The notes: generated by a model from the letters alone, not told the origin. Counted from the first letter of the stretch, positions 15,496-24,459 are shown. The stretch: 52,188 bases of DNA from an uncultured Chloracidobacterium sp. (GCA_937941715.1 CALDGX010000124.1:1-52188), one strand, 5' to 3'. Translations and numbers: made by a program.

Positions 15496-15956
15496 GTCAA
15501 AAGGTAACGACATTTCTGATGTATAAGGAAGCGTGTTTTGAGGCAATGCAATTTTATGCCTCTGTTATACCCGGGTGCAAAATTGTATCGACAATGCCCG
15601 GGCCCGACGGAGGCATTGCCGGCGGAACGTTTGAGATCGACGGCCAGAAATTCTATTGCTACAATGTCGGGCCCCATCCTAATTTTATTTTCACCTCGGC
15701 GATCTCGCTCATGATCGAAGCAAATACGCAGGACGAGATCGATCATTTATACGACGGCCTTAGCGAAGGCGGCGAACAACAGCCGTGCGGCTGGCTCATT
15801 GATAAATTTGGATTATCCTGGCAAATTACGCCGCGCTATTTCATGGAGAACCTCGTTCACCCTGACCGCGAACGTTCAATGCGTGTCACTAATGCCATGT
15901 TCAAAATGACAAAGATCATTCTCGCCGATCTCGAGGCCGCTGCTGCCGGTAGCTGA
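15492..15956 (+). CDS. VOC superfamily protein, PhnB-like
   Basis: A 154-residue protein of the glyoxalase/VOC fold, PhnB-like (3-demethylubiquinone methyltransferase-like) subgroup. Typical segments are TFLMYKEACFEAMQFYASVI, FEIDGQKF and GWLIDKFGLSWQITP. Metal-dependent chemistry is usual in the superfamily but the substrate is not predictable. The ATG overlaps the stop of the preceding DUF1801 gene, and the stop is one base from the next gene. Confidence 0.88.
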   Translation: MSQKVTTFLMYKEACFEAMQFYASVIPGCKIVSTMPGPDGGIAGGTFEIDGQKFYCYNVGPHPNFIFTSAISLMIEANTQDEIDHLYDGLSEGGEQQPCGWLIDKFGLSWQITPRYFMENLVHPDRERSMRVTNAMFKMTKIILADLEAAAAGS

Positions 15957-15957
15957 T

Positions 15958-16353
15958 ATGTCGAAAATTTCGGGTCCCGAACAAGTTGCAGAGTACTTTG
16001 CGGCCCTCGACCATCCGCTCAAGGGTGTTTTGCTGCGAGTCCGCGAAGCCATTCTCAGCGCCGACGGAGATCTGACCGAACACATCAAATGGAAGGCCCC
16101 GAGTTTTTGTCATTCCGGCGACGACCGCGTCACTTTTAACCTGTACCGTGACGGCAGCCTTTTACTCATTTTTCACCGCGGGGCCAAGGTCAAGGACGTG
16201 AAAGGTATTCGGCGTCTGATCGACGATCCGACAGGTCTTTTGGAGTGGTTGGCTGACGACCGAGCAAGCCTCAAGATAAAGGACGCCGATGATCTTGATG
16301 CCAAAAAGGACGCTATCCAAACGCTCGTAAAACTGTGGATCGCGGCCGCCTGA
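15958..16353 (+). CDS. DUF1801 protein (second of two)
   Basis: A 131-residue DUF1801 protein, distinct from the one two genes upstream: here VAEYFAALDHPLKGVLLRVREAI leads, with HIKWKAPSF in the place of the first protein's ISYAIPSY. Function unknown. It closes the five-gene ArsR operon. No terminator is visible before the superoxide dismutase gene, which has its own promoter. Confidence 0.85.
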   Translation: MSKISGPEQVAEYFAALDHPLKGVLLRVREAILSADGDLTEHIKWKAPSFCHSGDDRVTFNLYRDGSLLLIFHRGAKVKDVKGIRRLIDDPTGLLEWLADDRASLKIKDADDLDAKKDAIQTLVKLWIAAA

Positions 16354-16371
16354 GGTCACGATGATTTCTCG

Positions 16372-16400
16372 TTGCCGATTAGTTTTCAAGATGTTAGATT
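16372..16400 (+). promoter_or_regulatory. Promoter of superoxide dismutase gene, apparently leaderless
   Basis: -35 TTGCCG (16372-16377), 17-base spacer, -10 TAGATT (16395-16400). The predicted first transcribed base is the A of the ATG at 16407. There is no ribosome site. Confidence 0.45.
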
Positions 16401-16406
16401 GAACTT

Positions 16407-17078
16407 ATGAACAGACGCGATTTTATAGCACTCGGTGTCGGTGGTCCTTTAGCGGCCGGCATTCCATCGATAATCGGCAAAGCGGCCGGTTTTGATCTGC
16501 CTCCGCTGCCCTATAAGGACGACGCTTTGGCCCCAATAATTTCGGCGAACACGATCGGGTTTCACTATGGAAAACACCATAGGAGTTACGTTGATAATCT
16601 GAATAAGCTGGCAAAAGGCACGGAATTTGAATCGATGGCCTTGGAAGATACCGTTTTGCTTTCGGCCAAGAAGAACAATGCCGCGATCTTCAACAATGCT
16701 GCTCAGATATGGAACCACAATTTCTATTGGAACTCACTTCGGCCCAACGGCGGCGGCAAACCGTCTGGCAAGATGATGGACAAGATCAATGAGTCGTTTG
16801 GCGACTGGGACAAGTTTCGGAAAACACTCGCTGACACGACGGTTTCGCAGTTTGGCACCGGCTGGGGCTGGCTGGTCGCCGATAAGAAGGGCAAATTTTC
16901 GGTCGTGAAAACCGGTGACGCGGATGTGCCGATGACGCAGGGACTTAAGCCTCTTCTAACGATTGACGTTTGGGAACACGCGTATTATCTGGACTATCAA
17001 AATCGTCGAGCCGCTTATGTCGATGCGGTAATTGATAAACTCTTAAATTGGGAGTTTGCCTTAAAGAACCTTGGTTGA
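16407..17078 (+). CDS. Superoxide dismutase, Fe type, with Tat signal
   Basis: A 223-residue Fe/Mn superoxide dismutase with an N-terminal twin-arginine signal (MNRRDFIALGVGG), so the folded metalloprotein is expected outside the cytoplasm. Metal ligands are His53 (FHYGKHH), His104 (IWNHNFYW), Asp187 and His191 (DVWEHAYY). The active-site Gln100 in NNAAQ is at the position used by iron enzymes; manganese enzymes have Gly there. Export of this family is less common than a cytoplasmic location. It follows the ArsR operon by 53 bases. Confidence 0.93.
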   Translation: MNRRDFIALGVGGPLAAGIPSIIGKAAGFDLPPLPYKDDALAPIISANTIGFHYGKHHRSYVDNLNKLAKGTEFESMALEDTVLLSAKKNNAAIFNNAAQIWNHNFYWNSLRPNGGGKPSGKMMDKINESFGDWDKFRKTLADTTVSQFGTGWGWLVADKKGKFSVVKTGDADVPMTQGLKPLLTIDVWEHAYYLDYQNRRAAYVDAVIDKLLNWEFALKNLG

Positions 17079-17081
17079 AAC

Positions 17082-17115
17082 AAAAAAGCTGGCCATGTCG
17101 TGTGACAAGGCCAGC
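17082..17115 (-). terminator. Terminator of etfA
   Basis: The hairpin GCTGGCC(A)TGTC-GTGT-GACA(A)GGCCAGC is followed on the minus strand by six T. It lies directly after the SOD stop codon on the other strand and may also stop plus-strand transcription. Confidence 0.85.
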
Positions 17116-17138
17116 GACTTCATCAAACTCCGGCCGAT

Positions 17139-18113
17139 CTATGCCTTTGCTTTCTTGATCTCCTCAACAAGTACGGGAACCGCCTCAAACAGATCACCGA
17201 CAATACCGTAATCAGCTATGTCGAAGATCGGAGCCTCTGAGTCTTTGTTGATAGCGACGATCGTTCCGGCATTCTTCATGCCGACAATGTGTTGGATCGC
17301 ACCTGAAATACCGAGAGCGATGTACAGTTTCGGAGCCACGGTTTGGCCCGACGAGCCGATCTGACGATCGATCGGGAGCCACTCGCTGTCGCAGATGGGT
17401 CGCGATGCCGCAAGATCCGCGCCCAGCACGTCCGCCAACCCTTGAGCGATCGCAATATTCTCCTGAGATTTGATGCCGCGGCCAATGGCAACGATCACTT
17501 CTGACTTTGTCAGATCGACCGACGCCTTTGCCTCCTGGAACGGCGATTCCGGCGTCATTCGAATATCGCCGACCGCCACGTCCATCGAGACCACGTTAGC
17601 ACTTCCCATCGCCGCGTTGTCTCCGCGAAACGCACCGGACTGGAACGTAACAAAATAGGGAGCATCGCCGCCGATCGTGACATCGGCATCCAGTTTCCCG
17701 AGGAATATCCTACGCGTAAGCACGAGCTTACCGCCCTCGGCTCGGTACCGTATGCAATCGCCTACGACCTCACGGCCAAGTCGCGCCGCGACCTTCGGTG
17801 CAAAGTCACGAACCTGGTATGTGTGCGACATTATTACGTACTGCGGGCTTTCTGCCCTTATGACCTGTTCCCACGCGTCCGCATACCCATCGGGCGTGTA
17901 AATGCCGAGCTTCTCGTTCTTGGCGACGATGACCTTGGCAAGGTCATAGCCGGCGATCTCGTTTGCAAGTGCACAATCCTTGTCGCACGGTAATACGGCC
18001 GATACAGTCAGCCCGAGGTCTTTTGCGATGCTCTGGGCTGCGGTGATGGCCTCAAGCGATGTCTTGTTCAGAACACAGTCATTGTGCTCGATGAATACTA
18101 GAATGTTGCTCAT
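17139..18113 (-). CDS. etfA: Electron transfer flavoprotein subunit alpha
   Basis: A 324-residue alpha subunit of the FAD/AMP heterodimer that takes electrons from acyl-CoA and related dehydrogenases and passes them to ETF:quinone oxidoreductase. The C-terminal FAD-binding half shows VAIGRGI, GSSGQTV, LGISGAIQH and AINKDSEAPIFDIADYGIVGD. GGAGAAG lies 12 bases before the ATG. Unusually, the beta subunit gene is 2 kb upstream, beyond an FG-GAP gene and two terminators. Confidence 0.95.
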   Translation of the reverse strand: MSNILVFIEHNDCVLNKTSLEAITAAQSIAKDLGLTVSAVLPCDKDCALANEIAGYDLAKVIVAKNEKLGIYTPDGYADAWEQVIRAESPQYVIMSHTYQVRDFAPKVAARLGREVVGDCIRYRAEGGKLVLTRRIFLGKLDADVTIGGDAPYFVTFQSGAFRGDNAAMGSANVVSMDVAVGDIRMTPESPFQEAKASVDLTKSEVIVAIGRGIKSQENIAIAQGLADVLGADLAASRPICDSEWLPIDRQIGSSGQTVAPKLYIALGISGAIQHIVGMKNAGTIVAINKDSEAPIFDIADYGIVGDLFEAVPVLVEEIKKAKA

Positions 18114-18140
18114 TTAGTAGTAACTTCTCCAATAGATCCT

Positions 18141-18190
18141 AAAAAAAGTATTGCAGAGAAAGGCTCTTTTGACAAAGCCTCCCTCTGCAA
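18141..18190 (-). terminator. Terminator of FG-GAP gene
   Basis: The outer stem TTGCAGAG/CTCTGCAA (18151-18158 with 18183-18190) and inner stem GGCT/AGCC are followed, on the minus strand, by ACTTTTTTT. Confidence 0.85.
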
Positions 18191-18217
18191 TTTCAACGGC
18201 AAAATGCCGCAGTTGGA

Positions 18218-19954
18218 TCAGTGGACGTTGTAGTTGGCCACCGGGTAATCGGGCGTCGTCAGGATGCCCGATGTGCTGCCCCATTTTGTGCCGCTGAGGC
18301 CCGAATTTGAGGGCGCCAAATAAAACACTCCATTATCGGCAGCGGCAGTACGCCACACCGCGAAATCGGTCTTATTATCTCCGTCATAGTCACCCGGAAC
18401 AATGTAATCCGTTGCGGGATTACCAAATCCACCGAGTGAAGCCGACGTCGCCAGATTTCCATTGCCGCTTCTGAACACGTACCAGTCAAAGACCGATCCG
18501 TTGGCGCGAACGGCACAGATGTCTGTCTTGTTGTCACCGTCATAGTCGCCGGCGACGAATTTGTCGGTGAACAAGCCGAATTGAACCGTTACAAACCCTT
18601 CGGTCGAACGCAGATGGTAATGCCGGGCACTGCCGCCTTCGTTACGATAAACGGCAAAGTCCGCCTTGCGGTCGCCATCGTAATCGCCCGGAGCAGGTTT
18701 GTCACCGCCGATCCCCCAAGGCACAAAGTTAACCGGCCCGTTGGCGGTGGATCTGTAGTAGAAGAAACTCTGTCCTGCACCGCCGTCTCGATACACCGCA
18801 AGGTCTGCCTTTCCGTCTCCGTCATAATCATCGACAACCGACGGATCATCGCCCGTTTGCCCGAAAGCCTCAGCTCTGACGGTGTTGGTAGCACTCTGCA
18901 GGATATAGAACGAAGCTACCGTAGCTGCACCGGGCCGCCAGACGGCTATATCTGTCTTCCCGTCACCGTCGAAATCTTCCGGAACCGCACGGTCACCGCC
19001 GGCAAATCCGACGCCGATTCCCCATGCCGCACCGCTCACCGCAGAAGTACTGTCCAAGATCTGCCAAGTCGTTTGACCGGCGGCACTTGCGGAGCGGGCG
19101 ATGCCGAAATCAGTCTTGTTGTCACCGTTAAAGTCAACGGTCCGCGAACGGCGGGGACCGATGCTGCCGGCAACTGTTCCATTCACCTTAAACGGAAAAT
19201 CCAAGCCGTAATCAGCGATCGCGGCCGGGTTCCCACCTTCGATGATCGGGATAAATGATCCGCCGGTGACCTTCTGCTGTCCGTTAAATAGCACTGAGCC
19301 TCGGCTGCCGACGGTGGTGACACCGGGCGTAAAGTTACCGCTCGCACCGGCATCGATCTGGAAATCGATCCAATAGGTCCCAGCCGGAAGCACCGCGGCA
19401 GGCGAAACGTTTGCGGTCGTTTCCCAAATGATACGGGTCGTTCCGGGAGTTGTGCCCGGTGAAGGTACCGTTGAGTTAAAAATTCGGAAAAGGTTCGAGT
19501 TGACTGACGTTCCTAGCCGATTTGTGGTCGTGTCGCCAAATACGATCGTGCTGCCGCCCGCTTCAGGAACACCGTTCCAAATACGTATGTTTACGGCCGT
19601 TACCGGACTCGTCACACCGGCAAAATTTGTCTGATAAACAAAAAAGGTGAACGAATTGACCGTCCACGTCTCGCCCGGCGGAACAATAAAATCGTCGGCA
19701 CATCGGTTATTCGTGGCAGCACCGATCAACTGGCAACCGACCCCCGCAGTCGTGTTGCTGCCTACCGTATCGCCGGTATTACTCTGAACCTCGGCCCACT
19801 GTGTGCCGGCAGGCGCGGCCACACCGGATCTTGACGTTGCACCGGTCGCAAGTCCGCCGTTGCTATAAATAACCTGTGCCATCGAGACAGTTGCAAAGGC
19901 GGCGATCGCCGCCGCGACCCCAAAGAACCTTGCTAATCGTGAATTATTAACCAT
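18218..19954 (-). CDS. Secreted FG-GAP/VCBS repeat protein
   Basis: A 578-residue exported protein. It has a signal peptide (ending SMAQ), an N-terminal beta-sandwich-like region of about 270 residues, and a C-terminal half with six calcium-binding-type repeats of the form DYDGDGKADLAVYR, likely folding as a beta-propeller. It probably acts at the cell surface or outside the cell. The start is at 19954, where AGGAGA lies upstream; an in-frame ATG 11 codons earlier lacks a ribosome site. It is bounded by terminators on both sides and interrupts the etfB-etfA pair. Confidence 0.85.
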   Translation of the reverse strand: MVNNSRLARFFGVAAAIAAFATVSMAQVIYSNGGLATGATSRSGVAAPAGTQWAEVQSNTGDTVGSNTTAGVGCQLIGAATNNRCADDFIVPPGETWTVNSFTFFVYQTNFAGVTSPVTAVNIRIWNGVPEAGGSTIVFGDTTTNRLGTSVNSNLFRIFNSTVPSPGTTPGTTRIIWETTANVSPAAVLPAGTYWIDFQIDAGASGNFTPGVTTVGSRGSVLFNGQQKVTGGSFIPIIEGGNPAAIADYGLDFPFKVNGTVAGSIGPRRSRTVDFNGDNKTDFGIARSASAAGQTTWQILDSTSAVSGAAWGIGVGFAGGDRAVPEDFDGDGKTDIAVWRPGAATVASFYILQSATNTVRAEAFGQTGDDPSVVDDYDGDGKADLAVYRDGGAGQSFFYYRSTANGPVNFVPWGIGGDKPAPGDYDGDRKADFAVYRNEGGSARHYHLRSTEGFVTVQFGLFTDKFVAGDYDGDNKTDICAVRANGSVFDWYVFRSGNGNLATSASLGGFGNPATDYIVPGDYDGDNKTDFAVWRTAAADNGVFYLAPSNSGLSGTKWGSTSGILTTPDYPVANYNVH

Positions 19955-20102
19955 ATTCGCTCTCCTTGTTTGATGTGGATCGGACATCCCCGCACTTCGG
20001 TTATGGGCGTACCGATCCGTGGCTAAAACCTTTCGGCAGTTAAATTAGAATGACGATTGAAAATTTCTATAGCCTAGATTACCTTACACGGCCGGTTAAC
20101 GC

Positions 20103-20131
20103 AAAAAAGCCCAAACAAAGTTCGGGCTTTT
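20103..20131 (-). terminator. Terminator after etfB
   Basis: AAAAGCCC/GGGCTTTT arms (20105-20112 with 20124-20131) with an inner AAC/GTT pairing. On the minus strand it is followed by six T. It ends the fab-etfB transcription unit. Confidence 0.85.
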
Positions 20132-20155
20132 CAAGAAGACTGATGAACGAGCGGG

Positions 20156-20932
20156 CTAAATAACGCGGACGTCGTTCCGAAGTTTCTCGACTAGTTCAGC
20201 CGCTCCTGCCTTGGCATCACCGTTGCCAAGCATTTGCGTCTGCTTGGACTTCAGCGGCAAATAGACTTTTTCGATCTTGGACGCCGATGCAAAGGCTGCC
20301 AATGCCGGCACAACATCGCGTATCTCTTTTTTCTTCGCCGCCATGATTCCCTTAAGCGAGGCGTATCGGATCTGCGAAATACCCGACTGTATCGTAAGTA
20401 AGGCCGGCAATCTGTATGTGAACCACTGGTACCAACCGCTCTCAAGTTCGCGCTTAACGCGTATCGAATCACCGATGCTTGCTTTGTCGACCTCAATAAC
20501 GATCGTCGCGTGCGGAATGCCGAGGAGTTCCGCCAAGATCACTCCGGTCTGGCCAAAGCTTGCGTCATCCGACTGCAGGCCGGTGAATACGAGGTCAGCG
20601 TTCTCTTCGCGAATGGCATCTGCAATTGCACTGGCGATCTGGAATGACGACAACGACTTACTGTCTTCCACAACAACATGGATCCCGCGATCGGCTCCAC
20701 GGGCAAGTGCGTCCTTAATTACGGTCTTCGCCGACTGCGGACCCAGCGAGCAAACGATCACTTCGCCGCCGCCCTTGGCCTCAACGGTCCGAAGAGCTTC
20801 TTCGAGGGCGTAGCCGTCTGACTCGTTGGTCTGTTGCGATATATCAGATTCGTTGATCCACTTTTCGTCGCCCGCGATGCGCAATACCGCATCTTTGTTG
20901 GCGACCTGCTTCATAAGTACGATGATCTTCAT
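20156..20932 (-). CDS. etfB: Electron transfer flavoprotein subunit beta
   Basis: A 258-residue beta subunit, partner of the alpha subunit at 17139-18113. Visible features are the N-terminal MKIIVLMKQVANKDAVLRI, the AMP-binding region with GLQSDDASFGQTGV, and the C-terminal IRYASLKGIMAAKKKEI, matching the ETF recognition loop region. The gene starts 12 bases after fabF, so it appears to be the last gene of the fatty-acid synthesis operon, linking fatty-acid synthesis and oxidation genes in one unit. Confidence 0.94.
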   Translation of the reverse strand: MKIIVLMKQVANKDAVLRIAGDEKWINESDISQQTNESDGYALEEALRTVEAKGGGEVIVCSLGPQSAKTVIKDALARGADRGIHVVVEDSKSLSSFQIASAIADAIREENADLVFTGLQSDDASFGQTGVILAELLGIPHATIVIEVDKASIGDSIRVKRELESGWYQWFTYRLPALLTIQSGISQIRYASLKGIMAAKKKEIRDVVPALAAFASASKIEKVYLPLKSKQTQMLGNGDAKAGAAELVEKLRNDVRVI

Positions 20933-20944
20933 ACTATAATCCTA

Positions 20945-22186
20945 CTACTCCGCGAATCGTTTGAAAATCAGACAAGCGTTAGTTCCGCCAAAACCAAAGT
21001 TATTTGACAAAACATAGTCCACCCGTGCGTCACGCGGGGCGTTCGGCACATAGTCGAGATCGCAGTCCGGATCAGGAAACTCGTAGTTAATTGTCGGCGG
21101 CAGTTTGTCTTCTTCAAGAACCTTGACCGAAAAGACGGCTTCCAGTCCGCCCGCGGCACCGAGCGCGTGGCCGGTCATCGATTTGGTCGAACTCACCGGT
21201 ATGTTATAGGCGTTCTCGCCGAAAACTTTCTTGATCGCAAGCGTTTCGAACTTGTCGTTGTATGGGGTCGACGTCCCGTGAGCATTGATATAACCGATCT
21301 GCTCGGGCTCGATCCCGGCGTCTTTGAGAGCCCGCTGCATAACGCGGATCGCCCCCGAACCTGATTCATCGGGCATCGTGACGTGAAAGGCGTCGCCGCT
21401 CATTCCGTATCCGACGATCTCGGCCAGAATGTTGGCTCCGCGGCGTTTGGCGAACTCAAGTTCCTCAAGTATCAGAATGCCCGCACCTTCGCCGATCACA
21501 AAACCGTCCCGTTCAAGGTCAAACGGCCTCGATGCGTGTTTCGGGTCGTCGTTCCGCGTGGAGAGTGCCCGCATAGACGCAAACCCCGCGACTGACATTG
21601 GGGTGATCGCACTCTCGGCACCGCCGCAGATCATTGCGTCGGCGTCGCCGCGTTCGATGATGCGAAAACTGTCGCCGATCGCATGAGCTCCGGCCGAACA
21701 CGCCGTCGCGGTCGCCGAATTCGGCCCCTTGGCACCGTGGCGGATCGACACATTGCCCGCCGCAAGATTTACGATGGCCGATACGATAAAGAATGGCGAA
21801 ACACGGTCAGGGCCCGAATTGAGCAGTTTTTCATGCTCGCGTTCGATCGCCCAGAAATCTCCGATACCGGAACTGATATAGGTCCCGATCATTTCCGCGT
21901 TCGACTCGTCGATCACGAGGCCGCTGTGCTTCATCGCTTCGTCCGAAGCGGCGAGGGCAAAATGCGTGAACGCTCCCATTCGCCGAGCTTCTTTCTTATC
22001 CAGAAAGTTCAGCGGGTCAAAATTCTTGACCTCACAGGCAAACTTTGCGGAATAGCCTTCGGCGTCAAACTTTTTGATGTAATCGGCGCCGCTCTCGCAA
22101 TTCATCAAGGCGCGCCAAGTGGAGGGCACGTCATTACCACATGGCGTGACCAACCCGAGTCCTGTAACTACGACACGACGTTTCAT
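20945..22186 (-). CDS. fabF: 3-oxoacyl-ACP synthase II
   Basis: The 413-residue condensing enzyme that extends acyl-ACP with malonyl-ACP. The catalytic triad is visible as Cys163 in TATACSAGAHAIG, His in NAHGTSTPYND and His in MTGHALGAAGG. Length and start (MKRRVVVTGLGLVTPCG) fit FabF. It lies after acpP with a strong hairpin in the gap. No clear ribosome site precedes the ATG. Confidence 0.96.
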   Translation of the reverse strand: MKRRVVVTGLGLVTPCGNDVPSTWRALMNCESGADYIKKFDAEGYSAKFACEVKNFDPLNFLDKKEARRMGAFTHFALAASDEAMKHSGLVIDESNAEMIGTYISSGIGDFWAIEREHEKLLNSGPDRVSPFFIVSAIVNLAAGNVSIRHGAKGPNSATATACSAGAHAIGDSFRIIERGDADAMICGGAESAITPMSVAGFASMRALSTRNDDPKHASRPFDLERDGFVIGEGAGILILEELEFAKRRGANILAEIVGYGMSGDAFHVTMPDESGSGAIRVMQRALKDAGIEPEQIGYINAHGTSTPYNDKFETLAIKKVFGENAYNIPVSSTKSMTGHALGAAGGLEAVFSVKVLEEDKLPPTINYEFPDPDCDLDYVPNAPRDARVDYVLSNNFGFGGTNACLIFKRFAE

Positions 22187-22201
22187 AAATCAGGTAAATA
22201 G

Positions 22202-22260
22202 AAAAATAGGATCGTGAATGGATAGCCCACCTCGAACGATGGCCGTCAATTCACGATCCT
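22202..22260 (-). terminator. Hairpin between acpP and fabF (attenuator or partial terminator)
   Basis: Perfect 12 bp arms AGGATCGTGAAT (22208-22219) and ATTCACGATCCT (22249-22260) with an inner GCC/GGC. On the minus strand it is followed by ATTTTTC. It probably reduces fabF relative to acpP transcripts or protects the acpP 3' end. Confidence 0.65.
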
Positions 22261-22266
22261 GAAAAA

Positions 22267-22506
22267 CTAGGCAGCCTTGTGCTGTTCGACATACGCATAA
22301 GCGTCGCGAACCGCCTGGATCTTCTCGGCATCTTCGTCAGGGATCTCGATGTCGAACTCCTCTTCGAATCGCATCACGAGTTCCACCAGATCCAGCGAAT
22401 CAGCACCGAGATCCTCGATGAACCGCGCATTTTCGGTAACTTCAGCTTCGTCCACACCGAGTTCGTCGACGATGATCTGTTTAATCTTATCTTGTACTTC
22501 TGACAT
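22267..22506 (-). CDS. acpP: Acyl carrier protein
   Basis: The 79-residue carrier that holds growing acyl chains on a 4'-phosphopantetheine arm attached to Ser37 in GADSLDLVELVM. It is acidic, as expected. AAGGAGAC lies just before the ATG, one of the better ribosome sites in the cluster, in keeping with high expression. It sits between fabD and fabF; fabG, which usually precedes acpP, is missing here. Confidence 0.97.
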   Translation of the reverse strand: MSEVQDKIKQIIVDELGVDEAEVTENARFIEDLGADSLDLVELVMRFEEEFDIEIPDEDAEKIQAVRDAYAYVEQHKAA

Positions 22507-22520
22507 AGTGTCTCCTTAAT

Positions 22521-23453
22521 TTATAAATTTTCCAATGTATTGCTTAAACTAGCCTTATCTTCAATATTCGCATACGCGGCGTCCCGGTTGATCTGACGCA
22601 CCAGGCCGCACAGGACCTTTCCGGGGCCGATCTCAACGAACTTGCTTACGCCTTCGGCAGACATATTTTCGATCGTTTGCAGCCACCGGACGGGCGACGA
22701 CACCTGATCGGTCAATTTGCCGCATACAACTGAGCCGTCCGCGTTAGGCAATGCGTCCACGTTGTGAAATATCGGCATCGCAAAGTCGCTGTATTCTAGA
22801 CGCTCAAGATCCGCCAACAGCCTTTTCTGTGCGGGCATCATCAACGCACAATGAAAAGGAGCCGAAACATTCAGGCGTATTGCCCTCTTGGCACCTTTGC
22901 CCTTCAAGATCTCACACGCCCTGTCGATCGCCTCCGAGTGGCCGGCGATGACTATCTGCGACGGCGAATTTATGTTCGCCGGGCTGCACACTTGCCCCTC
23001 GGCCGCCTCGTCACATCCCGCCTCGACATCCTCGACACTGAGTCCGAGGATCGCGGCCATCGCACCAACTCCGACAGGAACGGCTTCCTGCATATACGTC
23101 CCGCGTTGACGTACGGTTCGGACCGCATCTGCAAAATCGAGCACACCCGACGCCACCAGGGCGGAATATTCGCCCAAACTGTGTCCCGCGACAAAATCGG
23201 GCTCAGCCAACCCTTCGGCCAACGACGCGTAATAGGCCGCGACCGACATCGTCAAGATCGCCGGCTGTGTGTTGGCCGTTAATTGCAGTTCGGCCTCGTC
23301 CCCCGAAAAACAAAGTTCCGAAAGCGAAAACCCGAGTGCATCGTCCGCCGCCTCAAAAACCTCACGGGCCGCGGCAAAATTATCAAAGAGTTCTTTCCCC
23401 ATGCCCACGGCCTGAGAACCTTGACCGGGGAATATGTACGCCGTCTTTGACAT
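22521..23453 (-). CDS. fabD: Malonyl CoA-ACP transacylase
   Basis: A 310-residue enzyme that moves malonyl from CoA to ACP. The nucleophile Ser92 is in AGHSLGEYSAL, the PGQGSQAVGMG loop is near the N-terminus, and SAPFHCALM carries the catalytic His. The gene starts 19 bases after fabH and ends 14 bases before acpP. Confidence 0.96.
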   Translation of the reverse strand: MSKTAYIFPGQGSQAVGMGKELFDNFAAAREVFEAADDALGFSLSELCFSGDEAELQLTANTQPAILTMSVAAYYASLAEGLAEPDFVAGHSLGEYSALVASGVLDFADAVRTVRQRGTYMQEAVPVGVGAMAAILGLSVEDVEAGCDEAAEGQVCSPANINSPSQIVIAGHSEAIDRACEILKGKGAKRAIRLNVSAPFHCALMMPAQKRLLADLERLEYSDFAMPIFHNVDALPNADGSVVCGKLTDQVSSPVRWLQTIENMSAEGVSKFVEIGPGKVLCGLVRQINRDAAYANIEDKASLSNTLENL

Positions 23454-23472
23454 TAGATCCAGAATCTTAAAA

Positions 23473-24459
23473 CTAAAAACGAATAACGGTTCCGCCCCAG
23501 GTCACGCCGCCGCCGAAAGCCGTCAGCAAAACAAGGCTGCCCTCTTTGATCCTGCCCGACTGGATGCACTCGTCCATCGCGATCGGAATAGATGCAGATG
23601 ACGTGTTGCCCATTTCAGCAATATTCGAATATACCTTTTCTTCGGGAACATTCAACCTTGAAGCAACTGCATCCGTGATCCGCTGATTTGCTTGATGGGG
23701 TATTACCAGGTCGACATCATCGACGGTGTAACCGGCCTTCTCCAGCATTTCGGCCGAAATATCGGCCATCGAGCGAACTGCGACCTTGAACAACTCATTA
23801 CCCTTCATCTTAAAGAAGTGCTGACGGTCGTCAATGGTCTGATGCGTCGTACCGAGTTTGGTCCCGCCGCCCGGAGCGTAGAGCTGCTCCTCATAACGGC
23901 CATCCGAACGGATCTTGGTGGCGAGGATACCCTTTCCCTCCGGAACTGGCCCCACCACAGCTGCCCCCGCACCGTCGCCAAAGATCACGCAGGTCCCGCG
24001 GTCGGTATAGTCAACGTATTTTGTCAAAACCTCAGCACCGATCACCAACGCGTAACGGATTTGTCCGGTCCGGATCATCGATTCAACCATTGTAAGGCCG
24101 TAGATAAATCCCGAACACGCGGCGAATACGTCCATACCTGCCGCATTGGTCGCGCCGATCTGAGCCTGGATCAAAGCCCCGGTCGAGGGCATTATCTGGT
24201 CAGGCGTTGTCGTCGCACAAACAATAATGTCGATGTCCGTCGGTTCCAGCCCGGCGCGCTCCAACGCCTGCAACGCGGCACGAGTGCCGAACTGCGAGGT
24301 GTATTCGTTGTCCGCCGCCTTATGACGCTGCTTGATGCCGGTCCGCGTGGTTATCCATTCATCGTTCGTATCGACCATCTTTTCCAGATCTGCATTCGTC
24401 AAAATGCCTTCCGGAAAAGCGTGTCCCATCCCGATGATTCCCGCGTTATGTCCTGTCAT
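23473..24459 (-). CDS. fabH: 3-oxoacyl-ACP synthase III
   Basis: Initiates fatty-acid synthesis by condensing an acyl-CoA with malonyl-ACP. The catalytic Cys is in FAACSGFIYGL, with IPHQANQRI and GNTSSASIP carrying His and Asn of the triad. About 328 residues from the ATG at 24459; a TTG seven codons upstream (24480) is in frame but neither has a clear ribosome site. The gene is next to rpmF, but plsX, normally between the two, is absent. Confidence 0.95.
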   Translation of the reverse strand: MTGHNAGIIGMGHAFPEGILTNADLEKMVDTNDEWITTRTGIKQRHKAADNEYTSQFGTRAALQALERAGLEPTDIDIIVCATTTPDQIMPSTGALIQAQIGATNAAGMDVFAACSGFIYGLTMVESMIRTGQIRYALVIGAEVLTKYVDYTDRGTCVIFGDGAGAAVVGPVPEGKGILATKIRSDGRYEEQLYAPGGGTKLGTTHQTIDDRQHFFKMKGNELFKVAVRSMADISAEMLEKAGYTVDDVDLVIPHQANQRITDAVASRLNVPEEKVYSNIAEMGNTSSASIPIAMDECIQSGRIKEGSLVLLTAFGGGVTWGGTVIRF

